From assembly GCF_024741795.1 (NCBI RefSeq), contig NZ_CP102950.1, positions 1,364,001 through 1,428,000 of the forward strand: a stretch of DNA of 64,000 nt, written 5' to 3'. The notes below the pieces were generated by a model. That model saw only the letters and a list, made by a program, of their open reading frames with translations, ran no database searches and had not been told where the DNA came from. Below, piece by piece: positions 56,455-64,000 of this stretch. Each line of letters starts with the position of its first letter. Position 1 is the first letter of the stretch. A program made the translations under genes and the position numbers. Source of the stretch: Arthrobacter sp. CJ23. Lineage in GTDB: Bacteria; Actinomycetota; Actinomycetes; Actinomycetales; Micrococcaceae.

Positions 56455-56460
56455 TAGAGT
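56455..56460 (+). promoter_or_regulatory. -10 box of a leaderless transcript (SDR)
   Basis: TAGAGT, then 6 nt, then the ATG at 56467. No Shine-Dalgarno is present. Confidence 0.55.
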
Positions 56461-56466
56461 GTCCCC

Positions 56467-57354
56467 ATGACTCCAAGCAACGACGCTTCAGCCACGCCGT
56501 ACCGGGCCACAGGCTCGCTCAAGGGCCGCACTATCCTCTTGTCCGGCGGAAGCCGCGGCATCGGGCTGGCCATAGCCACCCGCGCCGCCCGCGACGGCGC
56601 CAACATCGTGCTCATGGCCAAGACCGGCGAACCCCATCCGAAACTGGAGGGGACGGTCTACACTGCGGCCGAGCAACTGGTCGCCGCGGGCGGCCAGGCC
56701 CTGCCCCTCGTGGGCGATGTCCGCAACGACGGCGACGTCGCCGCGGCGGTGGCCGCCGCCGTCGAGCACTTCGGCGGGATCGACGCCGTCATCAACAACG
56801 CCTCGGCGATCGACCTCTCTCCCACGGACGCCGTGGACATGAAGCGGTACGACCTCATGCAGGACATCAACGTCCGCGGCACGTTCCTGCTGTCCAAGCT
56901 GGCGCTGCCCGCGCTCCGCGCGTCCGGCCACGGGCACATCCTCACCCTCTCTCCGCCGCTGAACCTGGACCCGAAGTGGGCCGGAATGCACCTGGCCTAC
57001 ACCATGGCCAAGTACGGCATGAGCCTCACCACCCTGGGCCTTGCCGAGGAACTGAAGAACGACGGCGTGGCGGTCAACTCGCTCTGGCCCTGCACGCTCA
57101 TTGACACCGCGGCCATCCGGAACATGCCCGGAGGCCAGCAGATTGTCCAGGCGGCCCGCGGCCCGGAAATCATGGCCGACGCCGCCCATGCCGTGCTGAC
57201 GGGCGCCAATCTGGCCGCCGGCGCCAACCCGGGCAGCGCCTCCGGCAACTTCTACACGGACGAAGAGGTGCTCCGCGCCGCCGGCGTGACCGACTTCAGC
57301 CCCTACAGCCTCGGCGCCCCCGAAGACAGGCTCGTCCCGGACATCTTCCTCTGA
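56467..57354 (+). CDS. SDR-family oxidoreductase (HSDL2-like)
   Basis: A 295-residue short-chain dehydrogenase. The NADP-binding loop LLSGGSRGIGLAIATRAARDGANIVLMAK (from about 24), DVRNDGD near 85 and NNASAIDL near 110 are present. The catalytic site is atypical: the usual Ser is in TLSPPLNL near 160, and YTMAKYGMSL gives Tyr and Lys. The subgroup resembles hydroxysteroid dehydrogenase-like protein 2, thought to act in fatty acid metabolism. It is divergent from accD and seems leaderless. Confidence 0.88.
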   Translation: MTPSNDASATPYRATGSLKGRTILLSGGSRGIGLAIATRAARDGANIVLMAKTGEPHPKLEGTVYTAAEQLVAAGGQALPLVGDVRNDGDVAAAVAAAVEHFGGIDAVINNASAIDLSPTDAVDMKRYDLMQDINVRGTFLLSKLALPALRASGHGHILTLSPPLNLDPKWAGMHLAYTMAKYGMSLTTLGLAEELKNDGVAVNSLWPCTLIDTAAIRNMPGGQQIVQAARGPEIMADAAHAVLTGANLAAGANPGSASGNFYTDEEVLRAAGVTDFSPYSLGAPEDRLVPDIFL

Positions 57355-57417
57355 ACCGGTCTTGTTCCGCCTGCAGGGCCGCTTCGGCGCCTAGGGACAC
57401 TGCGGAGCCCGACTCGA

Positions 57418-57423
57418 TAGGAT
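57418..57423 (+). promoter_or_regulatory. -10 box of a leaderless transcript (birA)
   Basis: TAGGAT, then 6 nt, then ATG 57430, again without a ribosome-binding site. Confidence 0.55.
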
Positions 57424-57429
57424 TCAGAC

Positions 57430-58368
57430 ATGGATGCCGAACAGCCCGCCAGCAGCGAACCACGCACGCCCCGTCCCGGCTTGGCCCGTGCCGACTTGGC
57501 CCGTCCCGACTTGGACAGGGACGCACTGCTCAACGCCGATTTCCTGTCGGCCACCGGCATTTCCCGGCTGGACGTCGTGGAGTCCACAGGGTCCACCAAC
57601 GCGGATCTGGTCCTGGCTGTGAGGGTGGAGCCCAAGAAATGGGCGGACCTTGCCGTGCTGACGGCCGAGCACCAGACCGCCGGCCGCGGCCGGCTGGACC
57701 GCCATTGGGAGTCGCCGGCCCGTTCGGCGGTTTCCGTGTCCGTGGTGCTGCGCCCGGTGAACGGGGACGGCCTTCCGGTCCCCACCCAGAGCTACTCCTG
57801 GCTGTCCTTGCTGGCCGCCGTGGCGCTGCGTGACGCCCTGCTGGAAACCGCCGGCCTTCCCGCCGAGATCAAATGGCCCAACGACGTCCTGGTCCGCGGC
57901 AAGAAAATTGCAGGCATCCTGGCCCAGATGACGCCGCTGGGCGACGGATCGGTGCCTGCCGTGATTCTGGGCGTTGGCCTGAACGTGACACTTGCCGAAG
58001 ACGAACTGCCCGTCCCCACGGCCACGTCGGTGCTCCTGGAGGGTGCCGCCACCACGGACCGCACGGCGATCCTGAAGAGCTATCTGTCCCGCTTTGCGGC
58101 GCTGTACCGCAGTTTCTGCAACGCCGACGGCGATCCCGCGGCCGGGCTGGCCGGCGGGGCCTCCCTGCACAAGCGGGTGGAGTCGGCCATGGTGACCCTC
58201 GGCCGCGAAGTGCGGGCGCACCTGCCCGGTGACCACGAGCTGGTGGGCCACGCCTCGCGTCTGGACGAGCATGGTTCCCTCCTGGTGGTGGACCACGGCG
58301 GCCGTGAGCACGTGGTGACCGCCGGGGACGTCGTCCACCTCCGGGCCACCGACACCGGCTATGCGTAG
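57430..58368 (+). CDS. birA: Biotin--[acetyl-CoA carboxylase] ligase
   Basis: A 312-residue biotin protein ligase that links biotin to the BCCP lysine of AccA3. Motifs are STGSTNADL near 52, the biotinoyl-AMP loop TAGRGRLDRHWESP near 83-96, IKWPNDVLVRGKKIAGIL near 145-162 and GVGLNV near 178. The first 30 residues contain an ARADLARPDLDRD repeat and no helix-turn-helix, so it is a class I ligase without repressor function. It starts leaderless and its stop overlaps the next ATG by 8 nt. Confidence 0.93.
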   Translation: MDAEQPASSEPRTPRPGLARADLARPDLDRDALLNADFLSATGISRLDVVESTGSTNADLVLAVRVEPKKWADLAVLTAEHQTAGRGRLDRHWESPARSAVSVSVVLRPVNGDGLPVPTQSYSWLSLLAAVALRDALLETAGLPAEIKWPNDVLVRGKKIAGILAQMTPLGDGSVPAVILGVGLNVTLAEDELPVPTATSVLLEGAATTDRTAILKSYLSRFAALYRSFCNADGDPAAGLAGGASLHKRVESAMVTLGREVRAHLPGDHELVGHASRLDEHGSLLVVDHGGREHVVTAGDVVHLRATDTGYA

Positions 58369-58963
58369 AGACCTGCTTCCAGGGGAACAGGTGATCGTTG
58401 AGACGAGGCAACAGGCGCGCATGCTGGTGCTGCCCGCGCTGGCCTTCATCCTGTTGCCTGCCCTGGCCGCCTACGCCTGCGCCTGGATCGTGAGGGGCGG
58501 CCCGCAACGGCTGCTCCCCGCGGTGGTCACCGGCGCCTGGACACCCTGGCTGCTGGGCGTGTGCCTGGCCATCGCGGCCGTGGTCCTCAGCGGCTACAGC
58601 CTCCGCCGCGCCCTCAAATGGCGGTCCATCAGGTACACGCTGACCAGCCGCCGGATAATTGCCCGCTTCGGCATGCTTCGGCGCGGAGACTGGCAGGTCT
58701 CGCTGGCCGCCGTGCGCAGCGTGGGGGTGCGCCAGGGCCTGCTCCAACGAATGTTGCGCTCGGGGAATATATCCTTGGATACCGGGCACCCCGGCGAAAC
58801 CGTCCTGAAGGACGTGCCGGAGGTCCGAAAGTTCCGGAGCTTCATTCTTGACGCGATGGACGATCTCCCCGACGGCGAGATTTTCGAGGCCGATGTGCTG
58901 ACAGACTTCAGCGATGACGCTTTGCCCTGGGAACTGAGAGAAGGTGGAAGAGATGAGCGTTGA
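58361..58963 (+). CDS. PH-domain (bPH2/YdbS-like) membrane protein
   Basis: A 200-residue protein starting MRRDLLPGEQVIVETRQQARML. Two transmembrane helices (about 21-45 and 57-80) are followed by a bacterial PH domain with WRSIRYTLTSRRIIARFGMLRRGDWQVSLAAVRSVGV (about 88-125), the usual TxxRI core, and an acidic tail. Function of this family is unclear; roles at the envelope have been suggested. It overlaps birA at its start and the cyclase gene by 11 nt at its end, so the three are co-transcribed. Confidence 0.85.
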   Translation: MRRDLLPGEQVIVETRQQARMLVLPALAFILLPALAAYACAWIVRGGPQRLLPAVVTGAWTPWLLGVCLAIAAVVLSGYSLRRALKWRSIRYTLTSRRIIARFGMLRRGDWQVSLAAVRSVGVRQGLLQRMLRSGNISLDTGHPGETVLKDVPEVRKFRSFILDAMDDLPDGEIFEADVLTDFSDDALPWELREGGRDER

Positions 58964-60119
58964 GGACCAGCAGTCCGGCAAGGACCTGGATGAGGAGTTC
59001 GACGCCGTACCCGAACCTTCCGTGGACGACGAGCCGGCCGTGCCGGCAACGAATGCTTCCCCGCCCACCGGGGTGATGTCCGCCGAGCGCCTCGCCATCA
59101 AGGCCCTCGAGGCCCGGCTCCTCGGCGGCGAACGCAAGCTCCGCCGTCGTGAAGTCGCCGCCGGTGCCGGAGTGTCGTTGCTGTCCGCCCGGAAACTGTG
59201 GCGCGCCCTCGGCTTCCCCAACCTCGGCGACGACGACGTGGCGTTCACCGAACGCGACAAGGCCGCGCTGTCCACCATCCTGGACCTGGTGCGTGCCGGG
59301 ATACTGACCGAAGACGCCGCGATCTCCGTCACCCGCTCCATCGGCCAGATGACGGACCGCATGGTCGTCTGGCAGATCGAGGCGCTGGTGGAGGACATGG
59401 TCTCGGAGCAGGGCATTCCGGACGCCGTGGCCCGCAAGCGGCTGGTCACCCAGCTGCCCACCCTCATCGACGCCCTTGAGGAAATCCTCGTCTACTCCTG
59501 GCACCGCCAGCTGAACGCCGGCGTGCAGCGGCTCGCCGTGCGCGCCGAAGCCGGGCTGCAGGCCAGCGAAGAGGGCCGGGAAGGCGACGAGGACGATGCT
59601 CCGCTGCCCCTGGCGCGCGCCGTGGGCTTCGCCGACCTCGTCTCCTATACCAGCCTGTCGCGCCGGATGAACGAGAAGACCCTCGCCCAGCTGGTGCAGC
59701 GCTTCGAAAACAAGTGCGCCGAAATCATCTCGGTGGGTGGTGGCCGCCTGGTCAAGACCGTGGGCGATGAAGTCCTCTACATCGCCGAAACCCCGGCAGC
59801 GGGCGCGGAGATCTCGCTCGCCCTGGCGCAGGCCTTCACCGAGGACGAGATCCTGCCCCAGTGCCGCGTGTCCATGGTGTGGGGGCGCATCCTGTCCCGG
59901 CTTGGCGACATCTACGGGCCCACCGTGAACCTGGCCGCCCGCCTCACCACGCTGGCCCAGCCCGGGACCGTCCTGGTGGACGCCATGACGGCGGCGGCAC
60001 TTGGCCAGGACGAACGCTTCGTGCTGGTGCCGCAGAAGTCCGAGAACGTGCGCGGCTTCGGCGAAATCCACCCCGTCATGCTGGCCCGCGGCCGCGGCAG
60101 GGGCCTGGTCCTGGACTGA
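58953..60119 (+). CDS. Class III adenylate cyclase with N-terminal regulatory domain
   Basis: A 388-residue cyclase making cAMP. The N-terminal part (about 43-200) is helical and resembles the inhibitory, pH-sensing domain of mycobacterial Rv1264. The catalytic domain (about 223-385) has all key residues: metal-binding Asp228 (GFADLVS) and Asp272 (KTVGDEV), adenine-selecting Lys268 and Asp319 (LGDIYG), and Asn326/Arg330 (VNLAAR). There are no membrane helices. ATG 58953 is preferred to GTG 58944 because AGAAGG lies 8 nt upstream. Confidence 0.92.
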   Translation: MSVEDQQSGKDLDEEFDAVPEPSVDDEPAVPATNASPPTGVMSAERLAIKALEARLLGGERKLRRREVAAGAGVSLLSARKLWRALGFPNLGDDDVAFTERDKAALSTILDLVRAGILTEDAAISVTRSIGQMTDRMVVWQIEALVEDMVSEQGIPDAVARKRLVTQLPTLIDALEEILVYSWHRQLNAGVQRLAVRAEAGLQASEEGREGDEDDAPLPLARAVGFADLVSYTSLSRRMNEKTLAQLVQRFENKCAEIISVGGGRLVKTVGDEVLYIAETPAAGAEISLALAQAFTEDEILPQCRVSMVWGRILSRLGDIYGPTVNLAARLTTLAQPGTVLVDAMTAAALGQDERFVLVPQKSENVRGFGEIHPVMLARGRGRGLVLD

Positions 60120-60286
60120 TCCCCGGCCTGAGCGGCGTTGGAGTTGCGTCTGCGGCCATGGCATAGTCGTGTCCGCAGACTTGTTTCGCCGCCGCATGGG
60201 GGACGGCGGAATGTCTTGGCCGCTGGGATCCAGCCGGCCCGGAGGGTCGCCCACAGTGCGCGGCCGTAATTGGGGGATTCGACGCC

Positions 60287-63200
60287 GTGATTTCTTGGCT
60301 GAAGCGTGTGTCCGGACTGAACCGTGTGTCTTGGCTGAACAACGACCCTAGGCGAAACAGCGTGCCCGCGCGCAGGACCCGGAAACGGCTCCTGGCGGGC
60401 GCCGCCGGGGTGACCGCGGCCACCGTGCTGGTCACCACCGCCGTGCTGTACCCCGGCATCAAGACCAGCGAGGTCGATCTCAACGACGGCGCCGTCTGGG
60501 TCACCAGCAAGTCGCGGAACGCCGCAGCCCGGCTCAACTATCCTTCCAAGGTGCTCGACGGAGCTGTCACCCCCGCCAGCGTTGACTTCGACATCCTGCA
60601 GCAGGCCGGCACCATCTTCGTCGACGATCAAGGCAGCAGGAACCTCAACCCCGTCAGTGCGGCCAACATGCGGCTGGGCGGGGACCGCAGGCTCCCGGCC
60701 ACGGCGAAGGTGAGCCTCGGCACGCAGATGCTGGCCATCACGGACCCGGCGCAGGGCAAAGCCTGGGCCCTCCCGGCAGCGAACCTGGACAGTTTCGACC
60801 CCGGGGCTTCCACGCCGCTGCGTGACTCCAGCCGCGGCATCATCGCCGTGGTGGGCACCGACGACACCATCCACACCGTGGAGCCCGAAAGCGGCCGCAT
60901 CACCAGCGGCACCGTCGACGCCGAAGGCAACGCCAAGGACACCCGCACCAGCACCATCGACCCCCTCAAGGACGCCGGCGAGCTGTCGGTCACGGTGGTG
61001 GGCGAACAGCCGGTGGTGCTGGACACGGCGTCGGGCACTGTTTTCCTGCCCGGCGGCCGGACCGTCCACCTGGCCGACGCCCGTGACGCCCGCCTGCAGC
61101 AGAGCAGTGGGGCGGCAGACGCCGTCGCGATCGCGACCCCAACAGCCCTGCTGCTCCAGCCGCTCGACGGCGGCACCGCCAAAACGGTGCAGGCAGGCGG
61201 CCGGGGCGTACCGGCCGCGCCCGTGCAGCTGGGCAACTGCGTGTACGGTGCATGGTCCGGCAGCAACACCTACGTCCGGGACTGCGCCAACGACGCCGAT
61301 GACCGCCGTGCGGACGTGCCCAAGGCCAGCGCCTCGCCCAGCTACATTTTCCGCGTCAACCGGGACCTTGTGGTGCTGAACGATGTGAATTCCGGGAATG
61401 TGTGGCTCGTCAACCAGAACATGCAGCTCGTGAACAACTGGGAAGACGTGATCCCCCCGCAACAGACCTCCGACGACGCCGACAAGGACTCCGCGGACGA
61501 GGTCCAGCAGACTGTGCTCCCGGACCGGAGCAAACCCAACAGCGCACCGGTCGCCAAACCGGACACGTTCGGTGTACGCGCAGGAAGGACCGTCATCCTG
61601 CCTGTCCTGGACAACGACGCGGACCCCGACGGCGACATCCTGACCGTCCGTGCCCCGGATCCGATCAAATCCGGGCTCCTCGCCCCGATCTACGGCTCCA
61701 CCGGCTTCCAGGTCAGCGTTCCCGCCGACAAATCCGGCTCCGAGACCTTCAAATACACCGTCGACGACGGCCGCGGACTCACAGCCTCTTCCGACATCAC
61801 GCTCAACATCATCCCGCCCGGGGAGAACTCCGCCCCGCGGCAGAAGCCAAACCGGAACACCACCCTCGTGGTCCAGGCCGGCAAAATCGTCAGCCAGAAC
61901 ATCCTCACGGACTGGACCGACCCCGACGGCGACGATCTTTACGTAGTCAGCGCAACCGGAAGCGACCCCCGCGACCAGGTCAAGGTCCGTCCGGACGGAT
62001 TGCTCACCTTCCAGGACGCCGGCACGGAGCCCGGCCGCAAAGTGGTTACCCTGACGGTCTCCGACGGCCAGTCGACTGCCGAGGGCAAAGTCACAGTGGA
62101 CGTGCGCGCCCCGGGCGCCCTGCCGCCCATCGCCAACGCAGACCACGTGGTCGCCGTCGCCGGGGTGGACACTGTCATCGCACCGCTGAAGAACGACTCC
62201 GATCCGCAGGGCGGTGCCCTCCGCCTCGCCCAGGTCACTCCCGACGGCAACTCCACGGCCACCATGGGGGCGGACCAACAGACCTTCACCTTCAACTCAA
62301 CGGCCGAGGGTGCCCACTACATGTCCTATTTGGTGACCAACGGCCCGGCCAGCGCCCAGCAGCTGGTACGCGTGGATGTAGTGCGGGGCGCCGGAGACGG
62401 CGTCCCCGTTGCCGTGCGGGACACGGCCCTGCTGCCCAGCGGGGGCAGTGTGGTGGTGGACGTCCTCGGCAATGACTCGGACCCCTCCGGCGGCGTGCTG
62501 GTGGTCCAGTCCGTCACGGCTGCCGACGGCTTGCCGGCCAGCGTCTCAGTGCTGGACCACGCCGTTGTCCGGATCACCGACATCCGGGCGCAGGGCCAGC
62601 TCAACGTCAAATACACGATCTCCAACGGCAAGTCTTCGGCCAGCGGTGACATCGCCATCCTGGTGGTGCCAGCGCCGGCCAAGCTTCAGGCACCCCAGGC
62701 CAAGCCCGACGAGGCCTCCGTCCGGGTGGGCGACGTCGTCACGATACCGGTCCTGGACAATGACACCGATCCCAACGGCGGAAACCTCTTCCTGGACGCG
62801 GAACTGGCGCAGCGGCCCGACGACGGCGATGGCCGCATCTTCCGGGCCGGCAACACGCTGCGTTTCATTGCCGGGGACGTGCCCAAGACCGTCTACGCGA
62901 TCTACAAGGTCACCAACGACACCGGCCAGTCGGACTCCCAGCAGCTCACCATCCGCATCCGCGCCCGGGACGACGAACGGAACACCCGTCCCGAGCCGAA
63001 GAACCTCACCGCCCGTGTGGTGTCCGGCATGGTGGTACGGATCCCCGTGCCCCTGGACGGCATTGACTCCGACGGCGACTCCGTCCAGCTGGTCAGCGTC
63101 GACAAGGCTCCGGCCATGGGAACAGCGGTGGTCAAGGACGGCTACCTCGAGTTCACGGCCGCCGGGACGGCCTCGGGGACCGACACGTTCAGCTACCGGG

Positions 63201-64000
63201 TCAGGGACCGGATCGGCGCCGAGAACACCGGCACCGTGATTGTGGGCATTGCGCCGCCGGAAGCCAACAACCAGAAGCCCATCGCCGTCGACGATTCCGT
63301 CGACGTCCGCCCCGGACGCAAAATCGCGGTGGACGCCCTCGGCAACGATTCGGACCCGGACGGGGATCCGATCGGGCTGGTCTCCAACGCATTCGAAGCC
63401 CCGGCCGAACTCCGCGTCGAAACGGCCGACGGCGGCAAAGTACAGCTCACAGCGCCGGGTATCGCCGGCAGCGAGAGCATCAGCTACAAGGTCCAGGACG
63501 ACAAGAAGGCCCAGGGCAGTGCCGTGATCCGGGTCAGGGTCAGTCCCGACGCCACCCTCAAGGCCCCCGTTGCCAAGGACGATGTCATCACTCCGGCGGA
63601 GACGCTGGGCAAGTCCGCCGTCGACGTGCCGGTCCTGAAGAACGACTCCGATCCCGACGGGGTGGCCTCCGAACTCAAGATCAGCCTTCCCGACGGCAAC
63701 CCGAACGCGCGCGCCGGAGGCAACGGCAATGTCATGGTCAGCCTGGCACCGACAGACCAGCTGGTGCCGTACACCGTCACCGACATGGATGGCCAGACCG
63801 CCACGGCGGTCATCTGGGTGCCCGGGCAGGGGGAGCAGCACCCAACACTGGCCCGGGCCGACGTCGTGGAAGTCATGGCCGGCAAGGAAATCACGCTGAA
63901 CCTCAGCGAGTACGTCCGGGTCCGGGAGGGCCGCGTACCGCAGATCACCCAGGCGGACAGAATCCGGGTGCAGGGCGCGGACCCCCGGGACGTCATTCTT
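60287..64000 (+). CDS. Very large single-pass protein with cadherin/Ig-like repeats (3' end beyond window)
   Basis: At least 1238 codons remain open to the window edge. A GTG start with GGGGGA about 9 nt upstream gives a basic cytoplasmic N-terminus, one membrane helix (about 36-57), a region of about 370 residues with scattered beta strands, then repeats of about 95 residues. Eight carry the calcium-type motif of cadherin/Ig-like domains, such as VLDNDADPDGD, LKNDSDPQGG, LGNDSDPSGG, LDNDTDPNGG and LGNDSDPDGD. In other Micrococcales a similar giant gene comes before MoxR-DUF58-transglutaminase genes; that lies outside the window. A cell-surface role is inferred. Confidence 0.85.
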   Translation, partial: MISWLKRVSGLNRVSWLNNDPRRNSVPARRTRKRLLAGAAGVTAATVLVTTAVLYPGIKTSEVDLNDGAVWVTSKSRNAAARLNYPSKVLDGAVTPASVDFDILQQAGTIFVDDQGSRNLNPVSAANMRLGGDRRLPATAKVSLGTQMLAITDPAQGKAWALPAANLDSFDPGASTPLRDSSRGIIAVVGTDDTIHTVEPESGRITSGTVDAEGNAKDTRTSTIDPLKDAGELSVTVVGEQPVVLDTASGTVFLPGGRTVHLADARDARLQQSSGAADAVAIATPTALLLQPLDGGTAKTVQAGGRGVPAAPVQLGNCVYGAWSGSNTYVRDCANDADDRRADVPKASASPSYIFRVNRDLVVLNDVNSGNVWLVNQNMQLVNNWEDVIPPQQTSDDADKDSADEVQQTVLPDRSKPNSAPVAKPDTFGVRAGRTVILPVLDNDADPDGDILTVRAPDPIKSGLLAPIYGSTGFQVSVPADKSGSETFKYTVDDGRGLTASSDITLNIIPPGENSAPRQKPNRNTTLVVQAGKIVSQNILTDWTDPDGDDLYVVSATGSDPRDQVKVRPDGLLTFQDAGTEPGRKVVTLTVSDGQSTAEGKVTVDVRAPGALPPIANADHVVAVAGVDTVIAPLKNDSDPQGGALRLAQVTPDGNSTATMGADQQTFTFNSTAEGAHYMSYLVTNGPASAQQLVRVDVVRGAGDGVPVAVRDTALLPSGGSVVVDVLGNDSDPSGGVLVVQSVTAADGLPASVSVLDHAVVRITDIRAQGQLNVKYTISNGKSSASGDIAILVVPAPAKLQAPQAKPDEASVRVGDVVTIPVLDNDTDPNGGNLFLDAELAQRPDDGDGRIFRAGNTLRFIAGDVPKTVYAIYKVTNDTGQSDSQQLTIRIRARDDERNTRPEPKNLTARVVSGMVVRIPVPLDGIDSDGDSVQLVSVDKAPAMGTAVVKDGYLEFTAAGTASGTDTFSYRVRDRIGAENTGTVIVGIAPPEANNQKPIAVDDSVDVRPGRKIAVDALGNDSDPDGDPIGLVSNAFEAPAELRVETADGGKVQLTAPGIAGSESISYKVQDDKKAQGSAVIRVRVSPDATLKAPVAKDDVITPAETLGKSAVDVPVLKNDSDPDGVASELKISLPDGNPNARAGGNGNVMVSLAPTDQLVPYTVTDMDGQTATAVIWVPGQGEQHPTLARADVVEVMAGKEITLNLSEYVRVREGRVPQITQADRIRVQGADPRDVIL

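Noticed and set aside
59912..62278. A 788-codon minus-strand frame
   Set aside because: Antisense to the cyclase and the giant Ig-like gene, which have clear motifs. No motif in the shadow.

Overview
The window is high-GC DNA with GTG and TTG starts, many 4-base ATGA/GTGA gene overlaps and several apparently leaderless genes. These traits, the split acyl-CoA carboxylase (AccA3, AccD, AccE), a class III cyclase of the mycobacterial Rv1264 type and the gene families present, suggest an actinobacterium of the Micrococcaceae, most like Arthrobacter/Pseudarthrobacter. It reads as chromosome. The only mobile-element trace is a serine-recombinase fragment near 48.6 kb.

Layout. 0-7.4 kb: a tightly coupled minus-strand operon of six genes (GMC oxidoreductase with an extra C-terminal domain, metallophosphoesterase, alpha/beta hydrolase, acetoacetate-decarboxylase-like protein, two membrane proteins), probably lipid or steroid related but of unknown pathway. 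7.5-10.1 kb: LacI regulator divergent from an MFS sugar/polyol transporter. 10.2-15.7 kb: assimilatory nitrite reduction (nnaR-like regulator, cobA, nirB, divergent nirD) with a four-half-site GlnR-like array. 15.7-21 kb: phosphosugar mutase, then a GH32 fructosidase and a GH68 levansucrase with a LacI-type operator. 21.5-23.5 kb: a membrane-tethered sigma-like protein coupled to a four-Ig-domain membrane protein. 23.5-29 kb: purine nucleoside phosphorylase, an LpdA-like quinone reductase lacking redox cysteines, and a secreted galactose oxidase of fungal type with every copper/radical residue. 29.2-34.5 kb: nitrate assimilation (NAD(P)H/[2Fe-2S] subunit, nasA, narK). 34.7-38.8 kb: MHS transporter, methyltransferase, biotin carboxylase accA3.

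38.9-41.7 kb: a surface module of collagen-like lipoprotein, Tat-exported small protein, phage-tail-collar protein and GNAT acetyltransferase. 41.8-43.3 kb: Maf pyrophosphatase and two zinc-ribbon proteins. 43.5-46.8 kb: TetR-MMPL efflux pair whose operator fills the promoter spacer. 46.8-48.9 kb: a likely acquired FAD oxidoreductase with the recombinase remnant. 48.9-54.4 kb: DUF222/HNH protein with tandem repeats, YbjQ protein, dicarboxylate symporter, DUF885 hydrolase. 54.4-58.4 kb: accE-accD, SDR and birA. 58.4-64 kb: PH-domain protein, adenylate cyclase and the start of a very large cadherin/Ig-like membrane protein that runs off the window.

Two links between distant genes stand out. The nitrate (29-34.5 kb) and nitrite (10-15.7 kb) clusters form one pathway and both carry GlnR-like sites. 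A palindrome with the core TGTAG-GGTTN-CTACA lies upstream of both accA3 and accD, 17.5 kb apart, suggesting that the carboxylase subunits are co-regulated; birA, which would biotinylate AccA3, lies just beyond accD.
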